DNA from: CAMLIZ01 sp966212505
GTDB taxonomy: Bacteria; Pseudomonadota; Gammaproteobacteria; Burkholderiales; Burkholderiaceae_C
Length of the DNA stretch: 64,000 bases
Direction of reading: 5' to 3'
NCBI GenBank assembly: GCA_966212505.1
Contig: CBIHRS010000005.1
Span: 129,550-193,549, forward strand
Shown here piece by piece: positions 7,844 through 16,043 of the stretch. The notes beneath the pieces were generated by a model. It saw only the letters and a program-made list of their open reading frames with translations. It did not search any database and had not been told where the DNA came from. Numbering within the stretch: position 1 is the first letter of the stretch; every line of letters begins with the position of its first letter. Made by a program: the position numbers and the translations under genes.

Positions 7844-8598
7844 AGCAGGCTCATGCCGCCATCAACCACGATTTCGTGGCCGACGACGTAGGACGACTCG
7901 TCGGATGCGAGGAAGAGGGCTGCATTGGCGACCTCGCTGCAGTCGCCGAATCGCTGGATCGGCGACTTCTGCTGGATTTGCGCCTTCACCGCCTGCGCCG
8001 CTTCTTCCGGCATGCCGAACTTGCCCCACATCGGAGTGGTGATCGGCCCGGGGCTGATCGCATTGGTACGGATGCCCTTGCCGATCAGCTCCAGCCCCAG
8101 CGTCTGCACCAGCGAACGCAGCGCGGCCTTGCAGGCGCTGTAGACACTGAAGTTGGGCGAACCCATCTGGTTGGCGATGGAGGTGGTGATGATCACGGAG
8201 GCCTTGCCCGACAGCAGCGGCAGCGCCTTCTGCACCGTGAAGAACACGCCCTTGAAATTGATGGCAGACAGCTCATCGAACTGCGATTCGCTCACCATTT
8301 CGAAAGGTGCGGGTCCGGCGACGGCGGCGTTGACGAACAGCACGTCGAGCCGGCCCCAGCGCTCCTTCAGCGAGTTCATCAGTTGCTCGATGTCGGCCAC
8401 GCAGCTCGCATCGCTACGCAGGGCGAGCACGTCGTTGCCCAGTGCCTTGCGTGCCTCGGCCAAGGTGGCCTCATCGCGGCCGGTGATGGCCACACGCGCG
8501 CCGTGTTCGAGGAACAGCCGGGCGGTCGAGAGGCCGATGCCGCTGCTGCCGCCGGTGATCAGGACGTTCTTGCCCTGCAGTCTTTGCATGGTGGTCAT
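7840..8598 (-). CDS. Short-chain dehydrogenase/reductase
   Basis: This 252-residue classical SDR oxidoreductase has an N-terminal dinucleotide-binding motif TGGSSGIG (near residue 15), NAAVAG, a catalytic Ser followed by YSACKAAL (Tyr and Lys of the YxxxK motif), and the C-terminal VVGHEIVVDGGMSLL. An acidic or polar position after the second strand (TGRDEATL) suggests NADP(H) use, but this is weak. The ATG at 8598 overlaps the stop of the ThDP enzyme gene (ATGA, 8595-8598); a second ATG lies at 8589. It probably reduces a ketone made by the ThDP enzyme or oxidises its substrate. The substrate is unknown. Confidence 0.92.
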   Translation of the reverse strand: MTTMQRLQGKNVLITGGSSGIGLSTARLFLEHGARVAITGRDEATLAEARKALGNDVLALRSDASCVADIEQLMNSLKERWGRLDVLFVNAAVAGPAPFEMVSESQFDELSAINFKGVFFTVQKALPLLSGKASVIITTSIANQMGSPNFSVYSACKAALRSLVQTLGLELIGKGIRTNAISPGPITTPMWGKFGMPEEAAQAVKAQIQQKSPIQRFGDCSEVANAALFLASDESSYVVGHEIVVDGGMSLL

Positions 8599-10469
8599 TT
8601 CCCAGTTCCGAGTGTCTTCATCCGCACATTCATCGGCGGTACTTCCTCGCCATCGATGCGCACGTCCAGCATCGTCGGGCCCTTGCGGCTGAGGAGGGCG
8701 TCGAAATCCAGCGCGTGCAGGTCTTCGGGCGAGCGGATCACGTGGCCGGGGATACCCATCGCCGCGGCGAGCTGCACGTAGTCGACGGCCGGCAACTCGA
8801 AGCCGATCGGCTCGGCGCCGGCGATGCGCTGGCCGTGCTTGACCATGCCGAGCGCGCCGTCGTTGAGCACGACGAAGAGCACCGGCAGCTCCATCGCGGC
8901 GGCCACGGTGATCTCCTGGCCGTTCATCAGGTAGCTGCCGTCGCCGGTGATGCACACCACCGGGCAGCGGCGGTTGCCGGCCGCGATGCCGATGGCCGCG
9001 CCGATGGCCCAGCCCATCGGGGCGAAGTCCATCGTCACGCGCAGCCAACTGGTGCGGCCCGAGCGCTGCTCGCGCAGCAGCCAGGGCATGGCGTTCTGCT
9101 CGGCGGTGCGCGGCGCGCGGCGGTCCTGCGGCTGCAGGTAGTGCACCGCCCAGGCGGCGCTGTTGCCGGCATCGGCCACGAAGCGGGTGTTGGGCGGGCA
9201 CAGCTCCGACAGCGCCTTCATCAGCCGCTGCGGCTTGATCGGCGTGCTGTCGTCGTGGTACTTGGCGGGCTCCCGGAACATGCTCTCGGGCGTGGTCGCG
9301 GCCACCGGTTCGGCCGTGGCGCTTTGGGTGTTGCCATCGGCGTGCAGCAGGTCGATCAGGCTTTCGCAGACCGAGAGGATGCGGCCGCGCACGTGGAGCC
9401 GCGCCATCGGCGAGCGCATCAGGTTCTCGTCGCAGTTGTCCACGTGCACGAGGCGCTCGTTGAGCACGCCGCGGCTCCAGCCGCCGCTGCTGAACTCGCC
9501 GAAGCCGGTGCCGAAGGCCACAACCAGGTCGGGCTCGCTGTCGAGCAGTTCGTTGGCGCTGGCGTGGCCGCCGAAGCCGAACACGCCACGGTAGGCCGGG
9601 TGGCGCGGGTTCACGAAACCCTTGCCGTCGGGCGTGGTAACGAACAGCGCGCCGGTCAGGTGGGCGAGCTTCAGGATGGCGGCGCTGGCTTCGCCGCAGC
9701 CGTCGCCGATCAGGAACACGGGGCGCCTGGCTGCGGCCAGCTCTGCATGCAGCTGGTCGATGGCGCGCAGGTCCACCAGCGAGGGCGTGGCGCGCAGCAG
9801 CGAGGTCACGTCGTTGGGCAGAGCCAGGCCCTGCGCGGGAGCGCGCAGGATGTCGACCGGGATCGACAGGTGTGCCGGCCCCTGCGGCGCCTGCGTGGCC
9901 TGCATCAGCGCGTTGAACAGCTTGATCTGCAGCTGGTCGCCGTGCGAGACCAGCGAGTTGTAGCGCGTGCAATGGCGGAACATCGCCACGGTGTTGATGC
10001 CGGTGCAGCTCGACTCCTGCAGCGCGCCCTTGCCGAACGAATGGATGGGCGGCTGGCCGGTGATCACCAGCATCGGGATGCCGTTGTCGTAGGCGCAGGC
10101 CACGCCGGTGATCAGGTTGGTGGCGCCAGGGCCGGAGGTGGCGATGCACACGCCCACCTTGCCGGTCTCGCGCGCGTAACCGTCGGCCATGAAGGCGGCC
10201 CCGGCCTCGTGGCGCGCGACGATGGCCTTGGGGCCACCGCGGCGCTCGCTGCGGGCGAGTGCGTTGTACAGCGGCTCGATCGCGCCGCCGGGCACGCCGA
10301 AGACGTACTCGACGCCCAGGTTCTCGAGGTAGGCCACGATCAGGTCGGCGGCCTCGATGCCTTGGGCAGGCACCGATGCATCGGTGCCGGGCAGGCGTTG
10401 AGGCTCCGCCGCCTGCAGGCGGTGAAGGTGTAGACGGTCCACGATGTCGATTCGCTCAGGCATCGCCAT
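8595..10469 (-). CDS. ThDP-dependent acetolactate synthase-like enzyme
   Basis: This 624-residue enzyme is of the acetolactate synthase/2-hydroxyacyl lyase superfamily. It has the cofactor-activating Glu88 in RHEAGAAFMADGYAR, TSGPGATNLI, a central NAD/FAD-like domain, and the ThDP/Mg motif GDGSYLMNGQE late in the protein. No acetolactate regulatory subunit is adjacent, and the partners are an SDR and two citrate-synthase-like proteins, so a catabolic or special carboligase/lyase role is more likely than branched amino-acid synthesis. Homology only begins near residue 39. A perfect 20-bp palindrome covers codons 28-34, so the real start could be later (a GTG sits at codon 33). This is the first gene of the operon. 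Confidence 0.88.
   Translation of the reverse strand: MAMPERIDIVDRLHLHRLQAAEPQRLPGTDASVPAQGIEAADLIVAYLENLGVEYVFGVPGGAIEPLYNALARSERRGGPKAIVARHEAGAAFMADGYARETGKVGVCIATSGPGATNLITGVACAYDNGIPMLVITGQPPIHSFGKGALQESSCTGINTVAMFRHCTRYNSLVSHGDQLQIKLFNALMQATQAPQGPAHLSIPVDILRAPAQGLALPNDVTSLLRATPSLVDLRAIDQLHAELAAARRPVFLIGDGCGEASAAILKLAHLTGALFVTTPDGKGFVNPRHPAYRGVFGFGGHASANELLDSEPDLVVAFGTGFGEFSSGGWSRGVLNERLVHVDNCDENLMRSPMARLHVRGRILSVCESLIDLLHADGNTQSATAEPVAATTPESMFREPAKYHDDSTPIKPQRLMKALSELCPPNTRFVADAGNSAAWAVHYLQPQDRRAPRTAEQNAMPWLLREQRSGRTSWLRVTMDFAPMGWAIGAAIGIAAGNRRCPVVCITGDGSYLMNGQEITVAAAMELPVLFVVLNDGALGMVKHGQRIAGAEPIGFELPAVDYVQLAAAMGIPGHVIRSPEDLHALDFDALLSRKGPTMLDVRIDGEEVPPMNVRMKTLGTGK
10369..10388. promoter_or_regulatory. 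Perfect 20-bp palindrome near the start of the ThDP operon
   Basis: GGCACCGATGCATCGGTGCC reads identically on both strands. It lies inside the first 40 codons of the annotated ThDP enzyme gene, before the conserved domain begins. It could be an operator or an mRNA hairpin, or the annotated N-terminus may be non-coding leader. No binding protein can be named. Confidence 0.5.
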
Positions 10470-10797
10470 GCCGGCCGAAGCTCGCAGACCCGAGCGTCAG
10501 CCTGATGGCGAAAGTGTTAGGAAAACGGCCCCTGCAGATCTCTCTAGTCGGCAGCGCCGTCAAGGCGGGTAAGCCTCGAGGGCTGCCGCCGGTGCATGGA
10601 AGAGCCAGCACCGATGGCAAGGCGTGCAATGTATCGAAGGGAAACCCTTTATGGGAGGGTAAACACTGATACAAATTGACATCAGTCTGCCGAAGCGCGA
10701 GATCCTCCACGAATCGAAGGGGTCTCGCACGGTCGTCTTCCCCCATTTGGGGGTGGGGTCAAGTGACTTTGGTAATGGACTTGACGCCTGAAATTGG
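10470..10797. promoter_or_regulatory. Intergenic region upstream of the ThDP operon
   Basis: These 328 bases contain no convincing gene. They hold an inverted repeat ACTGAT-N10-ATCAGT (10665-10686), a short dyad AAGGG-AAA-CCCTT (10637-10649), and a G/C hairpin around 10739-10753 just after the sensor kinase stop. The region is AT-richer than its surroundings. The leftward promoter for the ThDP operon should be here; no clean -35/-10 pair was found. Confidence 0.45.
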
Positions 10798-12855
10798 CTA
10801 TTGCTGCGCTGCAGCAACGACCGGACGGGGGGTGTCGGTGATCCACCGTAGCGAGAGCAGTTCCGACAGGGCCTGCAGCAGCGCTTCCTGGTCGATCGGC
10901 TTCGAGATGAATGCCGATGCGCCGGCCGCCAGGCTTTGAGCCTTGTCGCCGCCGGAGGCATTGGCCGACACCGCGATGACCGGCAGCGGCGCCCAACCTG
11001 GATTCAAGCGGATGCGGCGCGTCGCCTCGAGACCGTCCATCACCGGCATCAACACATCCATCAGCACCAGGTCGATCGGATGCTGCTGCAATCGGTCGAG
11101 CGCTTCCTGCCCATTGTTGGCTTCGTGGATCGTGAAGCCCAGTGGCTGCAGCAGGTCGGCCAGCATCGCCCGGTTGCCGCTGACGTCGTCGACGATCAGC
11201 AGGCTGCGGCGCTCGCCTTCGTAGCCGCGCGGAAACTCGCTGTGGTGCACAGGCGCCAGCGGCTTCAGCCCCAACGGCAGCGCCACGTCGAACCAGAAAC
11301 GGCTGCCATGGCCTAGCTGGCTCTCGAGCCGGATGTCGCCTCCCATCAGCCGCACCAGCTGGCGGCTGATGGCCAGCCCGAGCCCGGTGCCGCCGAAACG
11401 CCGGTGCACGTCGCCGCCCTGTTCGAAGGGCTGGAAGATGCTTTCGAGCTGGCCGGCGCCGATGCCCACGCCGCTGTCACGCACCTCGAAATGCAGCAGC
11501 GCATGCACCTCGTTGCCGGCCAGCCGCCGCGCGACCAGCGTCACCTGCCCGCGGTCGGTGAACTTCACCGCATTGCCGAGCAGGTTGAGCAGCACCTGCC
11601 GCAGCCGCTTCTCGTCGGCTTCGATGGTCTGCGGCAGGTCGGGCGATGCCTCAAGCACGAACTGCAGCTTCTTCTCGTCGGCCTTGATGCGGATGATGTC
11701 GGACACATCGCGCAGCAGGCCCGGCAGGTCGACCGTGGCCGGATAGAGCTCGGCCTTGCCGGCCTCGATGCGCGAGAGGTCGAGGATGTCGACGATCAGC
11801 GTCAGCAGGTGCTCGCCGCTGGTGTGGATGGTGTCGAGCCCGAGCGACTGCCGCGAGCTCAGCATCGGCTCCATCTTCAGCAGCTGCGCGTAGCCCATGA
11901 TCGCGTTCAGCGGCGTGCGCAGCTCATGGCTCATGCGCGCCAGGAACTCGCTCTTGGCCCGGTTGGCCACCTCCGCGCGTTCCTTCGCCACCTGCAGCTG
12001 CGTGGTGCGCTCGTGCACCAGCTCTTCGAGGTGGTCGCGATGGCGTGCGAGCTCGTCCTCGCGGTCCTGCAGCGCGGCGATCATGCGGTTGAAGGCCTGG
12101 GCCATGATGCCGATGTCCTTGGGGCCGGTGACGCTGGCCTGCACCTTGGCCTCGCCGCGCTCGGCACGCGCCATTGCGCCGGCCAGATCGGTCAGTGGCC
12201 GGGTGAGGCGGGCGGCGAGCAGGCGGATCACCAGCAGGAAGACCAGCGCGAACGAGAACGACACCGCGAGGTTGACCACGAGCATGTGGGTCAGCATGCG
12301 GGTCAGCGTGGCCTTGCTCTGCACCACGCGGACGTAGCCGATCAGTTGCGCCGAGCGGTCGACCATCTCGAACGGCGAGGCGTCGCCCTGCGTACGCACC
12401 GGCGCGACGAAGCGCCACCACTCATCGGTCTCGGCCTCTACATGCGCGTTGGCAGGGGCGGGATGCGGCACCTGCGGATCGGCGGCGCTCGTATCGGCCT
12501 GGCTGCCGCGGGCCAGCAGCAGCCGTCCGCTGGCGTTGCGGATCTCGACGCCGGTGACGTCGGGGAAGGCGAGGGTGGAGTTCACCGCCTCGGCAGCGTT
12601 GTCGGGCGAGGCGTAGAGCAGCGCGAGCGCGCTCTGCGTGGCCAGGTTGCCGGCGATGCGCTCGCCCTGGCCGACCAGCGTGCTGCGGATCTGCCGGCTG
12701 CCCTGCCAGGAGCTGACGATCGAGATGCACAGCGCGAGCAGCAGGATCCCGACGGTGACCGTGATGCTGAGCTGGCGCCGGAAGGTCGTGCTGCGCATGA
12801 AGCGCTGCAGCCAGTGACCCTGGGCAGGCGCGGTTGACGCGGTGTCGATGCTCAT
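10798..12855 (-). CDS. Hybrid sensor histidine kinase/response regulator
   Basis: This 685-residue membrane kinase has TM1 at about 31-49, a periplasmic sensor of ~140 residues, TM2 at about 191-212, and HAMP at about 212-265. A coiled coil leads to HisKA with phosphoacceptor His310 (MSHELRTPLN). The HATPase domain spans about 415-527 (NLLGNAVKF, RDSGVGIG, FGGTGLGLA). A C-terminal receiver has Asp600 (LVLMDVLMPVMDG). It has no Hpt domain and no separate regulator next to it, so its phosphorelay partner is elsewhere. It starts 23 bases after pyrD on the same strand and may be cotranscribed with it. The signal is unknown. Confidence 0.93.
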   Translation of the reverse strand: MSIDTASTAPAQGHWLQRFMRSTTFRRQLSITVTVGILLLALCISIVSSWQGSRQIRSTLVGQGERIAGNLATQSALALLYASPDNAAEAVNSTLAFPDVTGVEIRNASGRLLLARGSQADTSAADPQVPHPAPANAHVEAETDEWWRFVAPVRTQGDASPFEMVDRSAQLIGYVRVVQSKATLTRMLTHMLVVNLAVSFSFALVFLLVIRLLAARLTRPLTDLAGAMARAERGEAKVQASVTGPKDIGIMAQAFNRMIAALQDREDELARHRDHLEELVHERTTQLQVAKERAEVANRAKSEFLARMSHELRTPLNAIMGYAQLLKMEPMLSSRQSLGLDTIHTSGEHLLTLIVDILDLSRIEAGKAELYPATVDLPGLLRDVSDIIRIKADEKKLQFVLEASPDLPQTIEADEKRLRQVLLNLLGNAVKFTDRGQVTLVARRLAGNEVHALLHFEVRDSGVGIGAGQLESIFQPFEQGGDVHRRFGGTGLGLAISRQLVRLMGGDIRLESQLGHGSRFWFDVALPLGLKPLAPVHHSEFPRGYEGERRSLLIVDDVSGNRAMLADLLQPLGFTIHEANNGQEALDRLQQHPIDLVLMDVLMPVMDGLEATRRIRLNPGWAPLPVIAVSANASGGDKAQSLAAGASAFISKPIDQEALLQALSELLSLRWITDTPRPVVAAAQQ

Positions 12856-12878
12856 GGCGCCGGTATCGGTCGGTGGCT

Positions 12879-13925
12879 TCAGCCCGCGGTGGCGCGCACG
12901 GCCCGGGCCGCTTCGCTCACCAGCTCCGAGCCGCGATAGATGAGCCCGGTGTAGATCTGCACCAGGTTGGCACCGGCCTCGATCTTGGCGCGCGCGGTGG
13001 CGCCGCTGGTCACGCCGCCCACGCCGATGATGGGATAGCTGCTGCCCAGCGCGTCGCGCAGTTCGCGGATCACCCGGTTGCTCGCCTCGAATACCGGCGT
13101 GCCGCTCAGGCCGCCGGTTTCCTCGGCATGGGGCAGGCCCTGCACTGCGTCGCGCGCGATCGTGGTGTTGGTGGCGATCACGCCGTCGATGCCGTTCTTC
13201 TTCAGCGTGGCGGCGATCACGCCGACCTGGGCTTCATCGAGGTCGGGCGCGATCTTCACGAACATCGGCACCTTGCGCCGGTGCTCCTGCTCGAGCTTGA
13301 GCTTGCGCTCCTGCAGCGCGGAGAGCAGGGCATCGAGCGCCTCGTCGCTCTGCAGCGCGCGCAGGTTCTTGGTGTTGGGGCTGGAGATGTTGATGGTGAC
13401 GTAGTCGGCATGCGGGTACACACCGGCCAGGCCGATCAGGTAGTCGTCGGCGGCCTGCTCGATCGGCGTGGCGGCGTTCTTGCCGATGTTCAGGCCGAGG
13501 ATGCCGCCGGCGGCGCGGAAGCTGCGGGCCTGCCGCACGTTGGCGAGAAAGGCCTCCAGCCCTTCGTTGTTGAAGCCGAGCCGGTTGATCAGCGCGGTGG
13601 CCTGCGTCAGCCGGAACATGCGCGGCCGCGGGTTGCCCGGCTGGGCCTTGGGCGTGACCGTGCCAACCTCGATGAAGCCGAAGCCCATGGCACCCAGGCC
13701 GTCGATGCAGCGGCCGTTCTTGTCGAGCCCCGCGGCCAGGCCCACGCGATTGGGAAACCTCAGCCCAGCCAGCGTCACCGGGTCGTCCACCCGGGTCTGC
13801 GACCACAGGCACTGCGCCGGCGTGTTCTGCAGCCGGGCGATCGAATTCAGGGTCAGTTCATGGGCGTGTTCGGGGTCGAGCCCGAACAGAAACGAGCGGG
13901 TGAGGGCGTAGGGCACGAGGGACAT
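12879..13925 (-). CDS. pyrD: Dihydroorotate dehydrogenase (quinone), class 2
   Basis: This 348-residue FMN enzyme oxidises dihydroorotate to orotate in pyrimidine synthesis and passes electrons to membrane quinone. The class 2 features are an N-terminal helix (LTRSFLFGLDPEHAHEL) for membrane attachment, GLAAGLDKNG, GFIEVGTVTPKAQPGNPRPR, NRLGFNNEG, the catalytic-serine loop NISSPNTKNLR, and IGVGGVTSG with YTGLIYRG at the end. Length and motif order are normal. It is divergent from rpiA with 53 bases between the starts. Confidence 0.97.
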   Translation of the reverse strand: MSLVPYALTRSFLFGLDPEHAHELTLNSIARLQNTPAQCLWSQTRVDDPVTLAGLRFPNRVGLAAGLDKNGRCIDGLGAMGFGFIEVGTVTPKAQPGNPRPRMFRLTQATALINRLGFNNEGLEAFLANVRQARSFRAAGGILGLNIGKNAATPIEQAADDYLIGLAGVYPHADYVTINISSPNTKNLRALQSDEALDALLSALQERKLKLEQEHRRKVPMFVKIAPDLDEAQVGVIAATLKKNGIDGVIATNTTIARDAVQGLPHAEETGGLSGTPVFEASNRVIRELRDALGSSYPIIGVGGVTSGATARAKIEAGANLVQIYTGLIYRGSELVSEAARAVRATAG

Positions 13926-13978
13926 AATCCGATTGTCCTATCACCGGTCCCGATCACAGCGGACGAACGCAGGAAAAA

Positions 13979-14638
13979 ATGACGCAAGACGAACTCAAAG
14001 CCCTGGTCGGCCAGGCCGCCCTCGAGCATGTGGTGCCCGGCACCGTGGTCGGCGTGGGCACGGGCTCCACGGTGAACTGCTTCATCGACGCGCTGGCAAC
14101 GATCAAGGACCGAATCGTCGGCGCGGTTTCGAGCTCGGTCAAGAGCACCGAGCGGCTGCAGGCCCACGGCATCGCGGTGCTCGACCCCAACACGGTGGAG
14201 CGCATCCCGGTCTACGTCGACGGCGCCGACGAGATCGATCACCGCGGCTTCATGATCAAGGGCGGCGGCGCGGCGCTGACGCGCGAGAAGATCGTGGCCG
14301 ACCTGGCCGACCGTTTCGTCTGCATCGCCGACGAATCCAAGCTCGTGCAGACGCTCGGCCGCTTTCCGCTGCCGGTGGAGGTGATCCCGATGGCAGCCGC
14401 GCAGGTCGCGCGCCGCTTCAAGGCGATGAGCGGCGACGCCCAATTGCGGGCCGGCGTGACCACCGACAACGGCAACCAGATCCTCGACGTGCGCGGCCTG
14501 TCCATCACCGATCCGCTCGGGGCCGAGACGGAGATCAACCAGTGGCCCGGCGTCGTGACCGTCGGGATCTTCGCGCGGCACAAGGCGCGCATCTGCCTGC
14601 TCGGCACCCCGCAGGGCGTGCGCCGTCTCGATTTCTGA
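13979..14638 (+). CDS. rpiA: Ribose-5-phosphate isomerase A
   Basis: This 219-residue enzyme interconverts ribose 5-phosphate and ribulose 5-phosphate in the pentose phosphate pathway. Typical segments are VGVGTGSTVNCFID, VDGADEID with the catalytic Asp, KGGGAALTREKIV with the catalytic Glu and Lys, and IADESKLVQTLGRFPLPVEV. The length matches the family. It is monocistronic, with the divergent pyrD to its left and a 153-base gap to its right. Confidence 0.97.
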   Translation: MTQDELKALVGQAALEHVVPGTVVGVGTGSTVNCFIDALATIKDRIVGAVSSSVKSTERLQAHGIAVLDPNTVERIPVYVDGADEIDHRGFMIKGGGAALTREKIVADLADRFVCIADESKLVQTLGRFPLPVEVIPMAAAQVARRFKAMSGDAQLRAGVTTDNGNQILDVRGLSITDPLGAETEINQWPGVVTVGIFARHKARICLLGTPQGVRRLDF

Positions 14639-14791
14639 GGCGGCGATGCGCGTCTGAATCGATTTGGCTTTGTTCACAGATTTCCGCCGTTGGCAAATAT
14701 TTCTGGCCATAGGCGGGCGTGCCCGTCGGTTGTCAAGGGCTTGAAGGCGCTTTCTCGGTAGAGGCTGCAATACTCCGGCGCTTCCCCAAGG

Positions 14792-16030
14792 ATGTCGACC
14801 GTGATGCGCAGCTCCTATCGCCTTGTTGCCCTCTGTTCGTTCCTCGTTGCAGCCCTGGCCGCCTGCGGCGGCGGGGACGGCAGCAAGCAGGGCGGCGGCG
14901 GATCCGGGGGCGCCCCGGGTGGCCCCGGGGCGATGCCCCCGCCGGAGGTGGGCGTGGTCACGGTCGCTCCGCGCACTTTGCCGCTGCCGAGCGAGCTGCC
15001 GGGCCGCATCGAAGCCTCGCGCGTCGCCCAGGTGCGCGCCCGCGTCACCGGCATCGTGCAGAAGCGGCTGTTCACCGAAGGCACCGACGTCAAGGCCGGC
15101 CAGGCGCTGTTCCAGATCGACCCGGCGCCCTACCGCGCCGCGGCCGACAGCGCGCGCGCCACGCTGGCCAAGGCCCAGGCCAACCTGACACAGGCCGCCG
15201 CGCAGGCCGCGCGCTTCAAGCCGCTGGCCGAGGCCAAGGCCATCAGCCAGCAGGACTACATCAACGCCACGTCCGCGCAGGCCCAGGCCGAGGCCGACGT
15301 GGCTGCCGCCAGGGCCGCGCTGCAGACCGCCCAGCTCAACCTCGGCTATGCCACCGTCACCGCGCCGATCAGCGGCCGCATCGGCCGCGCGCTGGTCACT
15401 GAAGGTGCGCTGGTCTCGCAGGCCGAGGCCACGCAGCTGGCCACCATCCAGCAGATCAACCCGGTGTATGCCAACTTCACGCAGTCGGTGTCCGATGTGC
15501 ACAAGCTGCGCCGCGCGCTGGCCAGCGGCAAGGCCAAGGCGCTCGACCGCTCGATGCCGGTGCGCATCGTCACCGAAGAGGGCGCCGAGCTGCCGCAGAA
15601 CGGCAAGCTGCTGTTCTCCGATCTCTCGGTCGACCCGACCTCCGGCCAGGTGACGTTACGTGCCGAGGTGCCCAACCCCGATATGCAACTGCTGCCGGGC
15701 ATGTACGTGCGAGGCCGCATCGCGCAGGTGCAGGTCGACCAGGCGATGCTGCTGCCGCAGCAGGCCGTCACCCGCTCGAACCAGGGCGACACGGTGCTGG
15801 TGGTGGGGGCCGACGGCAAGCCCGCGCCGCGGCCGGTCAAGCTCGGCGGCGCGCAGGGCAGCGACTGGGTGGTGCTCGACGGCTTGAAGCCGGGCGAGCA
15901 GGTCATCGTCGATGGCTTCCAGAAGATGCGTCCTGGCGCACCGGTGAAGCCGGTGCCTTGGGCGCCTGCCGCCTCGGCCGCCGCTGCGCCGGCCTCTGCT
16001 GCATCGGCCGCCCCGGCCGCGAGCCGCTGA
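14792..16030 (+). CDS. RND efflux periplasmic adaptor (AcrA/MexA type)
   Basis: This 412-residue membrane-fusion lipoprotein joins an inner-membrane RND pump to an outer-membrane channel. The lipobox LAAC places the modified Cys at 25, followed by a Gly-rich linker. Next come the lipoyl/hairpin region (GRIEASRVAQVRARVTGIV, a long Ala-rich coiled coil, TVTAPISGRIGRALVTEGA), the beta-barrel part and the membrane-proximal domain. The tail is Ala/Pro-rich. A second ATG at 14804 is possible. The pump gene follows after 13 bases and the channel gene overlaps it, so this is a complete tripartite operon. No local repressor gene is present. Confidence 0.95.
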   Translation: MSTVMRSSYRLVALCSFLVAALAACGGGDGSKQGGGGSGGAPGGPGAMPPPEVGVVTVAPRTLPLPSELPGRIEASRVAQVRARVTGIVQKRLFTEGTDVKAGQALFQIDPAPYRAAADSARATLAKAQANLTQAAAQAARFKPLAEAKAISQQDYINATSAQAQAEADVAAARAALQTAQLNLGYATVTAPISGRIGRALVTEGALVSQAEATQLATIQQINPVYANFTQSVSDVHKLRRALASGKAKALDRSMPVRIVTEEGAELPQNGKLLFSDLSVDPTSGQVTLRAEVPNPDMQLLPGMYVRGRIAQVQVDQAMLLPQQAVTRSNQGDTVLVVGADGKPAPRPVKLGGAQGSDWVVLDGLKPGEQVIVDGFQKMRPGAPVKPVPWAPAASAAAAPASAASAAPAASR

Positions 16031-16043
16031 GGGGACCGCAGCG

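Noticed and set aside
8715..10433. 572-codon plus-strand frame over the ThDP gene
   Set aside because: Antisense shadow; no domain, no ribosome site.
8595..10469. Biosynthetic acetolactate synthase large subunit (ilvB)
   Set aside because: No small regulatory subunit and no ilvC nearby, and the operon partners do not fit branched-chain synthesis. Left as an acetolactate synthase-like enzyme.
10259..10669. 136-codon plus-strand frame extending into the ThDP upstream region
   Set aside because: It begins inside the ThDP gene antisense and has Arg-rich composition with no homology that I can see.
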